Shown piece by piece: positions 48,191-59,929 of a DNA stretch of 64,000 nucleotides. The position numbers were made by a program, and so were the translations under genes. Position 1 is the stretch's first letter. Every line of letters begins with the position of its first letter. Source of the DNA: Kappaphycus alvarezii (lineage: Eukaryota > Rhodophyta > Florideophyceae > Gigartinales > Solieriaceae); NCBI GenBank assembly GCA_002205965.3, contig NADL03000758.1:1674001-1738000 (forward strand), written 5' to 3'. The notes under the pieces are model-generated. The model ran no database searches. It was not told the origin of the DNA and saw only the letters and a list, made by a program, of their open reading frames with translations.

Positions 48191-49525
48191 TCACCTGTTC
48201 GGCCGATACCACTCATCCCGGTCCAAGTCCCTGTCGTAGCTCCCTGGCTCTGCAGTAACATCTGCAATTCCTTTTTCAAGTTCCTTCACCTCTTGGCCCA
48301 ACCTTAGGACTTCAGCCCATCGGCCCTCCTTCTCTGCCTCTCTCATTTCCTGCATCAGTTTTCCTCTTGCACTCCTCCCCCTCTGCAGTTGCGCCGCAAC
48401 CCCGTACAAACCCTTATCCGCGGCAACTCTTATGCTCACTTCCCTTCTTTCGACTTCATCCATCAACTCAACAATCCTGCCAAGTAATGCCATCCTGTCC
48501 TCATCACTGCTACTTCCCAAGCCCTCCGCCGCCAAAACCTCTCTCAGTTCCCCGACTTGCATCGAAAAACATCATCGGCTTTCAACTCTTCGGCCCTCCA
48601 CGTCTTCCTCCACGCATTTCTTTCATAACTGGAAGGCTCCCCAAACCCCTCGTCACTCTCACGCTCTTGCGCTACTACAGCGACAGCCCCTTTCCCCTCA
48701 TAAACGGCTTCCATATCATTCAAAACCACTGCCCCCCTTCAAACACCTCCTTCTTCATCAGACATGCCACCTCCATAACATTAGCCACCACCGCCGCCTC
48801 CACCACACTGACGGCCACTCTGACGAGCCCAGCCTCCCTTTCCACAAACAAAAAGCCGGCAACCTTAACATCGCTCTCCCTCCAACATGCCTGACCTCCT
48901 CAACACTACACCCGACGACCTGAACACCCAATTCAACTAACATACGTATCATCCCCTCTGCACGATTCAAACCGCGCCTCCCCTTTCCAAACACGCTCAA
49001 GCCAGCCTCCTCGACTTGATACCTCCCAATCCCAAACTCCCGTGTAACACCCGTGGGTACTAACTGTCGTACCATCCCCATATCAACCATACCACGCACC
49101 ACACCCTCAACGCGAGTGCCATAGACACATGTAAACATATCACGGACTAAATCGCGTTCCATTGAAGATGACATTAATATTGGCCACGCACGGGATGACA
49201 TTGCATACGGGGCTCGGATACCTCGATTACGATTGTGGGTTTGAAGAACGGCATATACCGTTTGAACAGACTGTGCACAAGGGGCGAGAAGAAAGAGATC
49301 ACCGTATAAGGAGGGGTAGTGCGATTGGAGAGTAGAGTATGATGGTTGGGGAGTGGAGGAACCGAAGAGTAATTGTTGCCAGCCTTGCCAACCGAGGGAT
49401 GCGTGGGTTGAAATGCGTGGTGAGGGTGTCTTGGGCGGGCGGTTGTGGATGGGGTGGTTTGTTTGAAGGGGAGAGGAAGAGGGGGTGCGAGGGAGTGGGG
49501 GGGCGGGGAGGAAGGCTGGTTTCAT
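48191..49525 (-). CDS. Plastid-type UVR-motif protein of unknown role
   Basis: About 445 residues from the ATG at 49525. The leader MKPAFLPAPPLPRTPSSSP, with an early Phe and many Ser/Pro residues, looks like a red-algal plastid transit peptide. The middle domain (SSMERDLVRDMFTCVYGTRV, then GMIRMLVELGVQVVGC and VSVVEAAVVANVMEVACLMK) is unknown to me. The C-terminal about 120 residues are charged and helical. One stretch (KLMQEMREAEKEGRWAEVLRL, here shown only in part) fits the UvrB/UvrC helical hairpin motif found in Clp-adaptor and other plastid regulators. Three one-base shortfalls (plus strand A5 at 48850-48854, C6 at 48732-48737, A5 at 48565-48569) explain the frame changes. A regulatory or protein-protein interaction role is only a guess. 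Confidence 0.65.
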
Positions 49526-50878
49526 GTTGGTTTGGTTGTGTGGTTTGATTTGGTGTGGAGATGCGTCGTTTTGTTGGGGACGGACTGTGGTACGGAGGTA
49601 GGGCTGTGGGCAGTGCAAAGGAGAAAGTGGTGGCTGGTGGCTGGTGGCTGGTATCTGGTGGCTGCAGTCGGTATCGTCGGAGAATACTGTAGAGGCAAAG
49701 TTGACTCTTTGATACGGCTGCAATTGGAGCTGCCAGTTGTATGGCTGAAAGGGTACAGTGCAGTACATTTCCTTGTGGCGTGTGAGGGTGTTGGCACCAA
49801 TCAGACCGAAATCTTGTGACAAAATGCACCCCGTTCTTCTGAGACTAAGAAATTCAAATATTTTCAGCGGCAATTGCATCAAAACGCTTCATGGTGATAG
49901 TTTTGCGAACCGGCAAAGCAGACGACCGAATCGGTAAACAGATGCCGGTTATCCGCTTGAAAAGTCGCTCCGCCACACATCACCGCCTACAGTATTACTG
50001 TATTGATATCAACACTGTACAGTACTGTTCACTGCAATATTCTCCACGCGGCACCCCTCGTGACTCCTTTCAGCGATCCCACAAACCCTCCAAATGCCCC
50101 CTCCCGCGACCTTTTACCCCAGGCGCAGCATCACGTGAGCCATATACCAACAAACCCTCCCATCAATCACTGGCCCACCCCCGGCTCATACATCAACCTC
50201 AGCCTCCCTCCTCCCACCGTGCAAAACAAACAATCCAGCACGCCACATATCAAAACACCCCACCAAATCCATCCACATCTCCAACTTGAGTCCACCACAC
50301 CAGCCCCCACCCCTCCATCCACCAAGCCACAATCCCTCCACCCGCGCGCACCCTTGCCCCCAAAAACCATAACCGCACCACACCCGCCACCCCCATCTCA
50401 TGCGCTCGCCGTCCGTACAAAAGAGAGCCTCTGCCCATGTGCTATGCAATAGAATGGGGACATACAACGGCTGCGGTGCTAGGCGATTGTTTATTCGCCC
50501 CATCTTGGGATGACATTGCGTTTCTTTCGGTTGATCCATACCGCTGTCATTGCTGGTATTTAGTCCATTTCGATTTACAACGCGTTGATCGATTGACGTA
50601 CGGGTTGCTTTTTGCAAACACCTCCTTGCACACCCCAACGCGCAGAGACTACATGCGACAAACTTTGTCCCACGGGGTGCATGACGGCTGACAGACTATG
50701 CGTGACATTCCGCTGTGCGTGGTTTGATTTCGGAAACCGCGGCTTTTGCATCGTACTTGTCGACTTTTTGGCATTTGGGGACTCTGTATTGGTGCACATG
50801 CCTTGTTCACACGGCTGTGTGTGAGGGTAAGGGTAGTGTATTCACGTGAAATGATACTCGGTTATGTGTGATATCATG
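49526..50878. other. Intergenic DNA; possible unrecognised minus-strand gene piece
   Basis: 49526-49660 is the C-rich leader (on the minus strand) of the UVR gene. A short TACAG/CTGTA group lies at about 49985-50040. From about 50040 to 50640 the minus strand is G-rich and open in pieces of three frames (for example 50638-50186), Trp/Gly-rich, like the body of the other host genes. No family is recognisable, so I do not call it as a gene. Confidence 0.35.
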
Positions 50879-52207
50879 TCAACAGCAGGTGCTACCCTTT
50901 AACGAGAAACCGTGCGGTGGTTCCCACTTGTTCTCCACGATAAACGCCCAATGGCCCCTCCATGGCACGATGACCACGCCCTTGTATTCCGTCCTGTGGA
51001 TCCCGTCCCTATCGTCCGTCATTATGCCCAGTCGTTTCCCAATCACGTCCATGTGCTTATCTGGGTAATATGCAATCACATCGCTGTCAATGGGCCGCGA
51101 AGACAAGTAATTCGAGTATTTCAACCTCACCGCGGTTTCCATTCTGCCAAACACCATTTCATCAAACTTGTCTTCCTGTAAATACCCTAGATCCATACTT
51201 GCCCAATCGATGTTTTCCGTACCCACCTCTACAAGACCCACATGTTTGCCAAACATGTATCCGTGTGACACGCCAATCTGCCCGAAATTCCCCGTGCGAC
51301 TCACCTCGGGTCGAATGCAATGCCGCCCCTTTCTCACGTCATCCCTTCTCATCCAATCGTCCCAATAAATATCCGGCCACTGATCCTCCATCTCCTCCCA
51401 CAACCCACGCGTCAACATCCATCCCAACCCGGGGAAAAAGTCCGTCCGATACAACATACTACTATTCCACGACAACTCCTTCTTCCCATTATCATTCCAA
51501 GCCGACACGCAATACAACGACGCATCAGATTCCAACATCGGCGCCAACGCATCAAAGTAGCTAAAAAAGTCCGGCGCAATCTCCATATCATCTTCAACAA
51601 TCACCACCCGTGATACTTGCTGCCACTGATCCAACGCGCCGTGAAACACACGACTCAGCACCCATTTGTAATGACGCGCAATCTTACTATAAGCGCTGAT
51701 ACTCGAGTAGGACATTCTAGAATGTGGCATGCGGGGTGTCGGGGAGTAGGACACATCATGACTCCATGCGTGAAAACGAATATTGTCATCGGATGCAATG
51801 TTCGCCCAGCGGGATATTACGGCGGAAACATCATCGTGATCAAGACCGTCTTGTCGGTCCTGGGAGACTAGAATGGGCCAGGAGATTCGTGGATGATGCG
51901 AAAAGATTGATGCTAGGGAGCGGTTGAGATAGTCGGGGCGGGAATGGGTGATGAGGATGAGGAGGGTTGGAGAGGGGATGGAGTTGCGATTTAGAGACGG
52001 GGAGGAAGTGGAGGGCGGTGGAATGGTGACGAATGTGGTGTTTGTTAGGAGGAGGAGCAATAGGAAGAGTGAAATGCGTGCAAACCATCGAATGTAGAAG
52101 GCATAGCGCTTAAAAAGACGAGAGGGCTTCATTGACGGTGGCGGGGGAGACGGATTTTGCGGTTGTGGAGGGCATTTGCGTTGGCGTAGCGTGGGGGGTG
52201 GGGACAT
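50879..52207 (-). CDS. MGAT1: Alpha-1,3-mannosyl-glycoprotein beta-1,2-GlcNAc-transferase (GnT I)
   Basis: A Golgi type II membrane enzyme that adds the first GlcNAc to Man5GlcNAc2 N-glycans, opening hybrid and complex N-glycan synthesis. The intact frame is 442 residues, close to rabbit GnT I (447). A Pro-rich cytosolic tail is followed by a membrane anchor (about residues 40-58, WFARISLFLLLLLLTNTTF). The GT13 catalytic domain shows LLILITHSRPDYLNRSL, VVIVEDDMEIAPDFF with the metal-binding EDD (about 204), YCVSAWNDNGK, YRTDFFPGLGWML, WDDWMRRDDVRKGRHC and RPEVSRTGNFGQIGVSHG. All are hallmarks of the family. The ATG at 52207 is used; a second Met at residue 26 (MKPSRLFKRY) would still leave the anchor intact. 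No frame change is present. The enzyme is likely active. Confidence 0.95.
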   Translation of the reverse strand: MSPPPTLRQRKCPPQPQNPSPPPPSMKPSRLFKRYAFYIRWFARISLFLLLLLLTNTTFVTIPPPSTSSPSLNRNSIPSPTLLILITHSRPDYLNRSLASIFSHHPRISWPILVSQDRQDGLDHDDVSAVISRWANIASDDNIRFHAWSHDVSYSPTPRMPHSRMSYSSISAYSKIARHYKWVLSRVFHGALDQWQQVSRVVIVEDDMEIAPDFFSYFDALAPMLESDASLYCVSAWNDNGKKELSWNSSMLYRTDFFPGLGWMLTRGLWEEMEDQWPDIYWDDWMRRDDVRKGRHCIRPEVSRTGNFGQIGVSHGYMFGKHVGLVEVGTENIDWASMDLGYLQEDKFDEMVFGRMETAVRLKYSNYLSSRPIDSDVIAYYPDKHMDVIGKRLGIMTDDRDGIHRTEYKGVVIVPWRGHWAFIVENKWEPPHGFSLKGSTCC

Positions 52208-53553
52208 AGGAAGAGCGGAGCGGTAAATAGTGGAGAGGAGAGCGGCTTGCCATTGGAGGAGGGATTTGTGCCAAGGAAGGTGTACGGGTCGGATACGAAA
52301 GAATCCCAGGGTTTGTTTCGATTTACGTACAGTGCAATGCGCACTTTCAGGATGCCACGGCTGACACGTGTATATTTGAAACGAAATTCATGGGCCTGGA
52401 TTGCTTGTTGGTTGACGTTGAGGAACGGGAAGGCGTTTTGCTTGGATATTGCAACAGATATGGCAGTACAGCAGTAGTCATGTTGACTTTGGGGTCAGCA
52501 AACTACTTTGCAGTATCAACCGGTTGGAAAGTATCTGTGTTGTTCAGTTTTTGCTGATGGGCTTGAGCGGGAAACTCGAGTAAATTGCGGAAAGCAAGTC
52601 AATAAAAATCGAGTTGCATCAACCCTGGGTACCTACCGTTCGTAATACTGTACAGTATATGTGTAGTGCTCTTGTTCTGTACAGTAAAAGCTTCGCTTGA
52701 AGAAAATTAATGAGTAAATGTATCTATATTGTACTGTACCGCACAGTACAGCACTGTTACTGTATTAGCACAAACGTTAGCCTCGTGTGGGTCATATGGT
52801 TCCGTAGACCGGGTCATTACAGTGTACTGTACAGTACTGTGGACTTCATTCCTGCATTCTTGGCAGTATTTTATCAAAGTGCAATGCAGTACAGTAGTGC
52901 ACAAGTTACATTGCAACATGCTACTGTTTGTGCTCCGGGTGTAACATGCATTTTGAAGCTCTGCGGCAGAACTGTAACCGCTATTCGAGCAGCTAGTCCT
53001 GAGAATCCTACAGGATAATGTTGCATTGTTTTAGAATCACAGTACCGTATACTATACAGTACTGTACAGTATGTACAGCATTGCACCGCAAAACCCTGTG
53101 GGACATCAGAAGTCTAATGCATTCAGTACGTATCTACCGCGAACTGCGCATCGGAGAAATTTCTTAGTCGCAGGCTTCTTTCAAGAAATGAAAATCACAC
53201 ACCGAAATGCTCGACAGTATCCTGCCCTTTTTTTCTATCGGCATAAAGCCGACCCTGTAAAATGCCATTTAGTTTTACCCAGCGAAGACTTGTCCCGCAC
53301 AACCCACGACCAGCCGTAATGTCCAACGCAGCCTGTCTGCTGGGGGCCTTGAGCCTTCTTTCTAGGGTAATTTTAGGGGTATTACTGGGCACCCTGTAGG
53401 ATATTTCGGGACACAACCGACCATATTTTTCAAATATTAAATAACCCCACATTTTCCCCACGACCAGCATCGTGGGATGCAAGCGACCAATTCTTCCATA
53501 TATTTAATTAACCCCCATATTCCCACTTTTGGCCAATCGTAACCTTTCGTCTC
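52208..53553. other. Intergenic DNA with dense TACAG repeats; no gene seen
   Basis: The first part is the promoter side of the GnT I gene (G-rich on the plus strand, C-rich on the coding strand). About 52640-53090 is dense in the TACAG/CTGTA repeat. The last 460 bp before the Copia element hold no recognisable frame. Confidence 0.5.
52640..53090. repeat. TACAG/CTGTA palindromic repeat cluster
   Basis: More than ten occurrences of GTACAGTA, ACTGTAC and longer palindromes lie within 450 bp, for example at about 52650, 52730-52765, 52815-52840, 52888-52900 and 53040-53070. Confidence 0.8.
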
Positions 53554-53965
53554 TGTCAATCAACCACATATACTCAGTACAAGGTGAAGTACACCACGCA
53601 CTGTAAGACCGTACTTTACTGTACACAGGGTTGCGTAAAACGCCCACGCCCTTCAACGGCGTGGGCGTTTCACGCGTGGGCCCGCGCGCAAAGTACAGCC
53701 CACGCCCTTCAACGGCGTGAGCTGTACTTTGCGCGCGGGTTTACCTTATTACTGTCCTCCCCTCTCCTAAGCTCACACACGGACCTGAACAGCTATATTA
53801 TTCTAGATAAGTACCGCAACGTTGATTACGGCCCAATGCATCGCTGAAGAGCCCGCCTTGGTCCTTGTCTACCAATAAAGCACCTCAATTTTTATTTATT
53901 AAGCGCTCCGACTTCACGCGTCAATCGCTCCCGCGCAGAACGCTTTGAGCCGGGACCGGGTCTCA
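53554..53965 (+). repeat. 5' LTR of the Copia at 53.5-59.2 kb
   Basis: About 412 bp, starting TGTCAATC and ending about TCTCA, followed by TGGCAATCC. It is longer than its 3' partner because of extra inverted-repeat sequence at 53638-53739. Confidence 0.8.
53638..53739. repeat. Two consecutive long hairpins inside the 5' LTR
   Basis: Hairpin 1 pairs 53638-53650 with 53658-53670 (13 bp, perfect). Hairpin 2 pairs 53681-53706 with 53714-53739 (26 bp, one mismatch). Both have the same 7-nt loop CTTCAAC and the same inner stem ACGCC/GGCGT. Confidence 0.9.
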
Positions 53966-56900
53966 TGGCAATCCGGATTTGAGGCTCGTTCTCTCGACTC
54001 TTTTCCCTTCTAATCTTCTTCTTGCATTCAGTTCATTCCTGTCTACTCTTCTCCTTATACAAATCTCAACTTCGCTCCTTACACGACATAACAGATATGT
54101 CTTAAGCTTTTCAATATGGCACCGCCATCAGCCGCATCTTTACGGTTGCAAAAGCGTAAGATCGTCCGAATGATCACCGATGCATCAATAGACGGAAAAT
54201 TTACCTAAGAGCCACTGCAAGCCGCGAATTCCATCTTGGGGTACTTTTTAATCAATAACAAGGACGATGAAAACATCTTGGACCCTGCAAGTGTTCGGGG
54301 TTCCCCGGGAAGCGAAGAAGTGAGCGACCTTCTCCGAGATCTCTTTCCACCCCTGCACGTTATGTTGTACGAGACGTTTTTCGGGTCTTCCATTTTCCCG
54401 TTCTGTGTTCTTCTTCCGGTTTCAGAGCTATTCTAGTTTGACAATGTACAGAACGAATTTAAGAATGATCTTTTCCTGTTGGCGTGAAAGAAGATTGAAA
54501 AGCGCATTTCAATCATAACATTATTTTGTTCTCTCATCGGCTTTAAACTCTAATTCGCTCTATCTGCTATTTAAAGTTTTAAGGGTATCAATCAAGCCCC
54601 TTTGGCTCACATTGGGGGAATTGGAAAAGTTTTTTTCAGCCTAAGTGACTGCAAAGAGAGTCCTGCACCACTGAAATGTGCGCCGTTTCACGCAGATACC
54701 CTAGCTTCAGCAACAAACGTTCACGCGGTCAGTATGAATCCCCGCATACTCTCTTCAGTTACAGATCTACCCATTATTCCGCTACCGATGTTCAGAAACC
54801 ATGGAGCTACCGCCGGATTTCCTCAAGGTCCCCACGGGTAACTGAATGCTGCCGGACACCCTAAAACCTCAGAATAGCATGTAATAATAGGCAGAGATGA
54901 CGCTCGTAAGGCCAGTTAAATCCAGCAGATGTTCAAGGACACAAATTTCTCCGGCGATATATCGCAAGAAATTTATGAAAATTTAGAGCTGTACGGAGTA
55001 GCTTCCCGTCAGTACAGACTTTCTCCCGGGCAGAATGGTGACGTCTTCGTCAAATTCTTTGACATCGCAGCCCGCAAGTTCTATTTCGAAAACTGTAGCG
55101 AGTCGACGTCGTACCATGACAGAGCTACCGTCATACTCAACAAAAGCGTTACTGACGCATAGCAAATTCGAGTCAATTGTACATTGGAGACTCTTCGCTT
55201 TCGCAAATTCATTCGAGAGAGTGATACCGGTAACATATACATTCGATTGATATAGAGATTCGATTAGATCAATGAACTGGTACTGCAATGTCGTCGCGAT
55301 TTTCGCACTAATGCCCAAAAGATCGTCTGCCTCCACAAGGCAGTCACGGAATTCCATTATTGGTCCCGTATTCCGACTCAACGCATCACCTTGCAAAGAT
55401 ACTCACATAACAAATTCGTAACCACCTTGGGCGAATCCATCTAGAATACTCGTCAACTCGAGATTATCACTGGCACCCAAGATACAGGAGTCGATATCAT
55501 GACAGGAATCGTCGGGAGAAAAAGATACATGATATACATCTCAAGTGCTTCGGTCGAAATCCCCGACTAAGTAACCAGCGTCCTCACCGCCCCAAAAGTT
55601 CCCAAGAGAAGCAAAATTGTGATGGAAGAGTTCCGCCTCTCAAGTATACCGCCTCCTTCGCTAACAGCAAGTCGCGCTACGGCGATCGCTGTAAATATGG
55701 TGCTCAAGTCTTTGCTACTAAGCATCGACGCACGCCAGGTGCAGAAGCATCGTTTGCAAGGAATCTTTTAAGGCAGGGAGTCCTCAGAGCACATTCTCGC
55801 CGATTTCATCAAGGGTGACGAAGACGTGGGACAAACTGAAGCAGCAGATGATGAAGATGCTGATACGCACTTTATGAACGAGAAAACAGAATCTTACGCT
55901 CTAGAAAAGCTCCTGTCTGACAAAGGTAACGAAGGAGTCGATAGTTTAGAAGTCTCCACACACTTCGTGGAGCCTGTGGAAGAGGCAGGCTGCCGCATCG
56001 TCACAAATAATGTAGCAGCTTCCTTTTGTTCAAAAGAACCCCCTACCTTTTCGCCTCTGACTGAGGTCACCGCGGATGCGGAGCTTCACCTCTCTCTGAC
56101 TCGCTATTTAGAAGAAGAATCACAGATCTTCATGATGGAAACTTTCGTTGGAGAAGTGAGTAAATGAGTCCGAAGTGACCGCCCGCTTGGATTTGCAGCT
56201 GACATTGGTGCCGCAAAATCCGACGTCGGTCCAAAGAAACTGGATCGGATTTTGACCCCTCTCTGCTTCGTCTGCGTCTCCTATGAATCACTCAGATGTA
56301 TCTCATTGCCTTTACAGACCCCACAGGGTACCTCTCGCGTCTTGATAAACATAGAAATCGTTGATGCCGACATTCCATCATATGCTGGAACGTGGATGGT
56401 GCGTTCATGAGTCCAAATGTCATAACATTGAACTAGTAAGTGCTGAAACGGCCTCCTGGGGATGGAAGTCATATATATGGAGTCGTTGACCCTTTGTACT
56501 GTCTCTAACCGGTTCTTACAATGCACACCGCATACTTTTGCTGATGTAATTGTTGCATGCATGGACTAATGGGCAATTAATATGAGAATATCGGCGAGCA
56601 ATCACCCCTACGTCCCCTTTCAGTCCTATACCTGAGTACAATTCGCCAAGAAGCAGTTTATACGGCTCCACCGTCAGTTATTCCACCACAGGTCGAAGAA
56701 ATTGTTCAACTTCATTTCTCGTTCGCGCCCTGAAGAAGCAATTCCCGAAAAATTAAGGACTTTTAGGAGATATCCAGACCTTGCGACCCTTTCCGAAGGA
56801 TTCAGCTTGCACCCATTCAATTCCGTGTCTCTTTTGTTGTTGAAAAATCCATTTTCAACGAGAAAATTCCGTTAGACATCATGTAAATTGATGGAGATTC

Positions 56901-58840
56901 GGTGCTTCATATTGCTGACGAAGGTACTCGCTTCAGTGCTGTCTGATTACTCTTCAATATGTCCAAGGGACATATCTGACAGAACGTCATTGAATGTTAG
57001 GTGATCATCTACACCGGGCTACCGAACAAAATTATCACAGACAGAGGCTCTGCCTTCGGCCCGTTTTTAATCCATCTCGCAAGGATTGCGGACGTCGAAG
57101 TCAGCTGAACAGGTGTCGAAGCTCAGTCAAGCCTCTATATCGGAGAAAAGTACCACGATCCGGTTCGCTCGACGTTCCGTAAGATCATGGCAGCGAACCA
57201 AAGTTTGACACGGGTCTTGTACTTGCATGCGCAGTCAGTTCAATGTACGACAAGAGAGAGCCTAAATTTACATACTAGCTCGAAGAGAAAGAGAAAAACA
57301 CATAGTCACCCTGCGTTTGAATTGTGCTCTCAGGCGCGCGGTGCCCAAAGCCAGCGAAAGAGCTTCTTATCCAAGGGAATAAGTGCTATTTTGGCTCGAG
57401 AAGGTCGTCTCGAACGGCATCTGTGAATGGCTTGGCCCCTTTTTTTGATAAATTTTATTTGGAACGTAAACTGGTCTTTGTAAGCCATTCAGCCACAAGA
57501 TTGGAAACAACTTTCAACTTTGCACAAGTGAGGCCGTATCTCGAACCCAAAACTCTCGCGCATACGCATTTGGCATATATTTTTACAGTTTTAAACAACT
57601 TCAAGTCGCCTTCCGAAGACCTCATCCTCGCCGTTGAAGTACTCGATCCAAATGATGACCACGCTCGAGGTCCGGAGATGAGCGAGGCAAAGAAGGCAGA
57701 AATACGCGCCCTTCTCGGACGTGGAACGTTCAAGGTAGTGCTCCGCGAAGAAGTACAATCTGACGCAAATGTACTACCGGGAAGTTTTGTTCTTTTCCTC
57801 GAGTAGACCATTGATGTGAAAAGAAAGTAGAGCACAAGGCAAGATACGTCATCAGAGAAAATCGCGACATGATGAATCATATCCTTGTCAACTCATCAAC
57901 AACCCTAAAAACTCTACCATTTTTGCTGTTCTTAGGCTTGGCACCCATATTAGGATTTGATTTCTGGACTGCTGATATCACTCAAGCATATCTCCAGTCC
58001 ACCAAACTACTCGCCCTTGACATATTCATCGAAAAGCAGGCCCAATAGTTTAAACTGAGCCATGACCAATGCTAGAAGCTTCTCCGTCCCTTGTGTGGCT
58101 TATGTGACGCCGGAGTCCTATGAAATGTAACTATTGACAAACACTACCACGAAGAACTCGGAATGGCACCGCTGCGCATCGTATCTGTCTTGTATTACCG
58201 ATTTACTAACTGCGTACTCACAGAGATCAGCGTTTCGTATGTCGAATATTTCATACGATGAAAAAACACGACGTTCCAATGGATATCCGAGCAAATGCGT
58301 GAGAATTTCAAGATGAAAGCCGACGAGGTGCTTCCCGCAGAATGTTTAGGCTTATTGTGGGCAAGAAGGATGATGGGTCCTTCTATATTGACCAGAGCCA
58401 TTGGCTCAGAAAGGTCAACTGCCCATCGTTAGACGCGTCATTTCCCCACTTCAGGCCTATGCTTATGAGACTACCTTGGCCAGACTGCCTCTTCTAAACA
58501 TCTCAGCTATCCTAGTTCACCGAAGACATGTACGAGAAGAAATTTCAGTCGATAATCCGCCCACTGAACAAGGCCATCAAGTACGGAACTTACAATCCAT
58601 TTTGCCTGCGTGTTGACAAGCTTGACCTTGAATCCCCAAACTCCGATTATCAACCCTTTACTTATATAATTCGATGTACTTCGAACTATAGCCGTCGCTG
58701 CGCCCGTTACTTGCATAATCAAGCCAAAAAATTGTAAATGTTTCTATTCTGGCCCGTTTCATTTACTCTTTTTATAGTTTTTTATCATTTTGAATCTTTC
58801 TTAGTAAATGCCGCGCACCGCATTGCGCCACAGGGGGGAG

Positions 58841-59213
58841 TGTCAATCAACCACATATACTCAGTACAATGTACAGTATACCACACATTGTAAGACTGTA
58901 CTTTACTGTAATGTACATTGCTGTATACAGGGTTGCGCAAAACGCATACGCCGTTCAACGGCGTGAGCTGCGCTGGTGGTACCGGTTTTACTTAATTACT
59001 GTCCTCGCCTCTCCTAAGCTCGCAGAAGGACCTGAAAAGCTTTATTATTCTAGAGAAGTACAGCAACGTTGATTACCGTCCGCTGCATCACTGAGGTGCC
59101 CGCCTTGGTCCATTTCTACCATTAAGCAACCAAACATTTTATTTAATAAGCGCTCTGAATTACCGTGTCAATCGCCGCCGCGCAGAACGGTTTAAGCTGA
59201 GAGCCGGTATCGC
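58841..59213 (+). repeat. 3' LTR of the Copia at 53.5-59.2 kb
   Basis: About 373 bp, starting directly after the purine tract. It carries a single small inverted repeat (ACGCCGTT-C-AACGGCGT, about 58948) where the 5' LTR has two large hairpins. Confidence 0.8.
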
Positions 59214-59929
59214 GATATTCTCTTTCCTTTTTTCCGTTCTGACTTGGCACAGCGTTCATGCAGTATTTGGTCTCAGAACAAGTTGAATGTTTTCCGATTA
59301 GTGACTTAATCAATGCACATTGAAATCGTATTAAGAAAGTGCACAGTTATAAATTATAGTAAGTTTCAACTCCGTGTGCCACAGTGACTTCCAAAACGTT
59401 TTAATATGTTCCAAATAAATGGTAGAACAAAAAGTTTAATCAAAAAATTACTCAAAACAAAGACTACTGAAATCCAAATAGCTTTGCATCGTGTTATTCG
59501 ATGTCCCGAAATTTTTTGTACTTTATTTCGGGATAACAGATCCCGTTTGATATGGCTTGACCGGTGAGATTGAACTTTGTGAAACCGATTTCTGGTTCAG
59601 GCCGCTATTCGACCCGATCCCCGGTATTTATTTTACTCCAGGTAGACTAGCAAATTCAAAACTATATTGAATAAAGATAGCACGGCCAGGTCTGTAAGAT
59701 AACGAAGGCCAGTGAAACAGCGTAGATTCTTACGTTTTAATACCCACCAAAATATGGCAAAAAGAGATACTACGATAAGAAGTAGACTTATCACCAATAA
59801 GATGAACCTAATAGAGGAAGCGCTACCTTTAAGGGGAGTCTAAAGGGGAAATTGCATTATTGAGCTATTTTGACAATGTATAGTGTGGGTGGCTATGTCA
59901 CCGACACACAATATTTGACAAATAACTTA
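59214..59929. other. AT-rich DNA between two Copia copies
   Basis: No gene seen. Part of it probably holds the 3' LTR of the minus-strand Copia to the right, but I found no partner repeat within the window to prove it. Confidence 0.4.

Larger units (their letters stand above)
53554..59213 (+). mobile_element. Copia LTR retrotransposon with both LTRs, decayed (fossil)
   Basis: The copy is about 5.7 kb. It has direct LTRs starting TGTCAATCAACCAC at 53554 and 58841. A purine tract (CAGGGGGGAG) abuts the 3' LTR, and TGGCAATCCGG right after the 5' LTR serves as a primer-binding site. Parts: Gag-like about 54930-55560; protease-like about 56190-56400; integrase about 56600-57480; RT about 57590-58520, with an ILAVEVLDPND start and ADITQAYLQS. 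The copy is broken in many places (well over ten). The LTRs differ more than those of the 1.7-7.5 kb copy, so it is older. I could not define a target duplication. Confidence 0.85.

Noticed and set aside
50186-50638. Trp/Gly-rich minus-strand frame of 150 codons
   Set aside because: It has the G-rich look of local gene bodies but matches no family and changes frame repeatedly; too weak to call.
53549-59218. Target-site duplication for the Copia at 53.5-59.2 kb
   Set aside because: Flanks (GTCTC on the left, GATAT or TCTCT on the right) do not match at the inferred ends.
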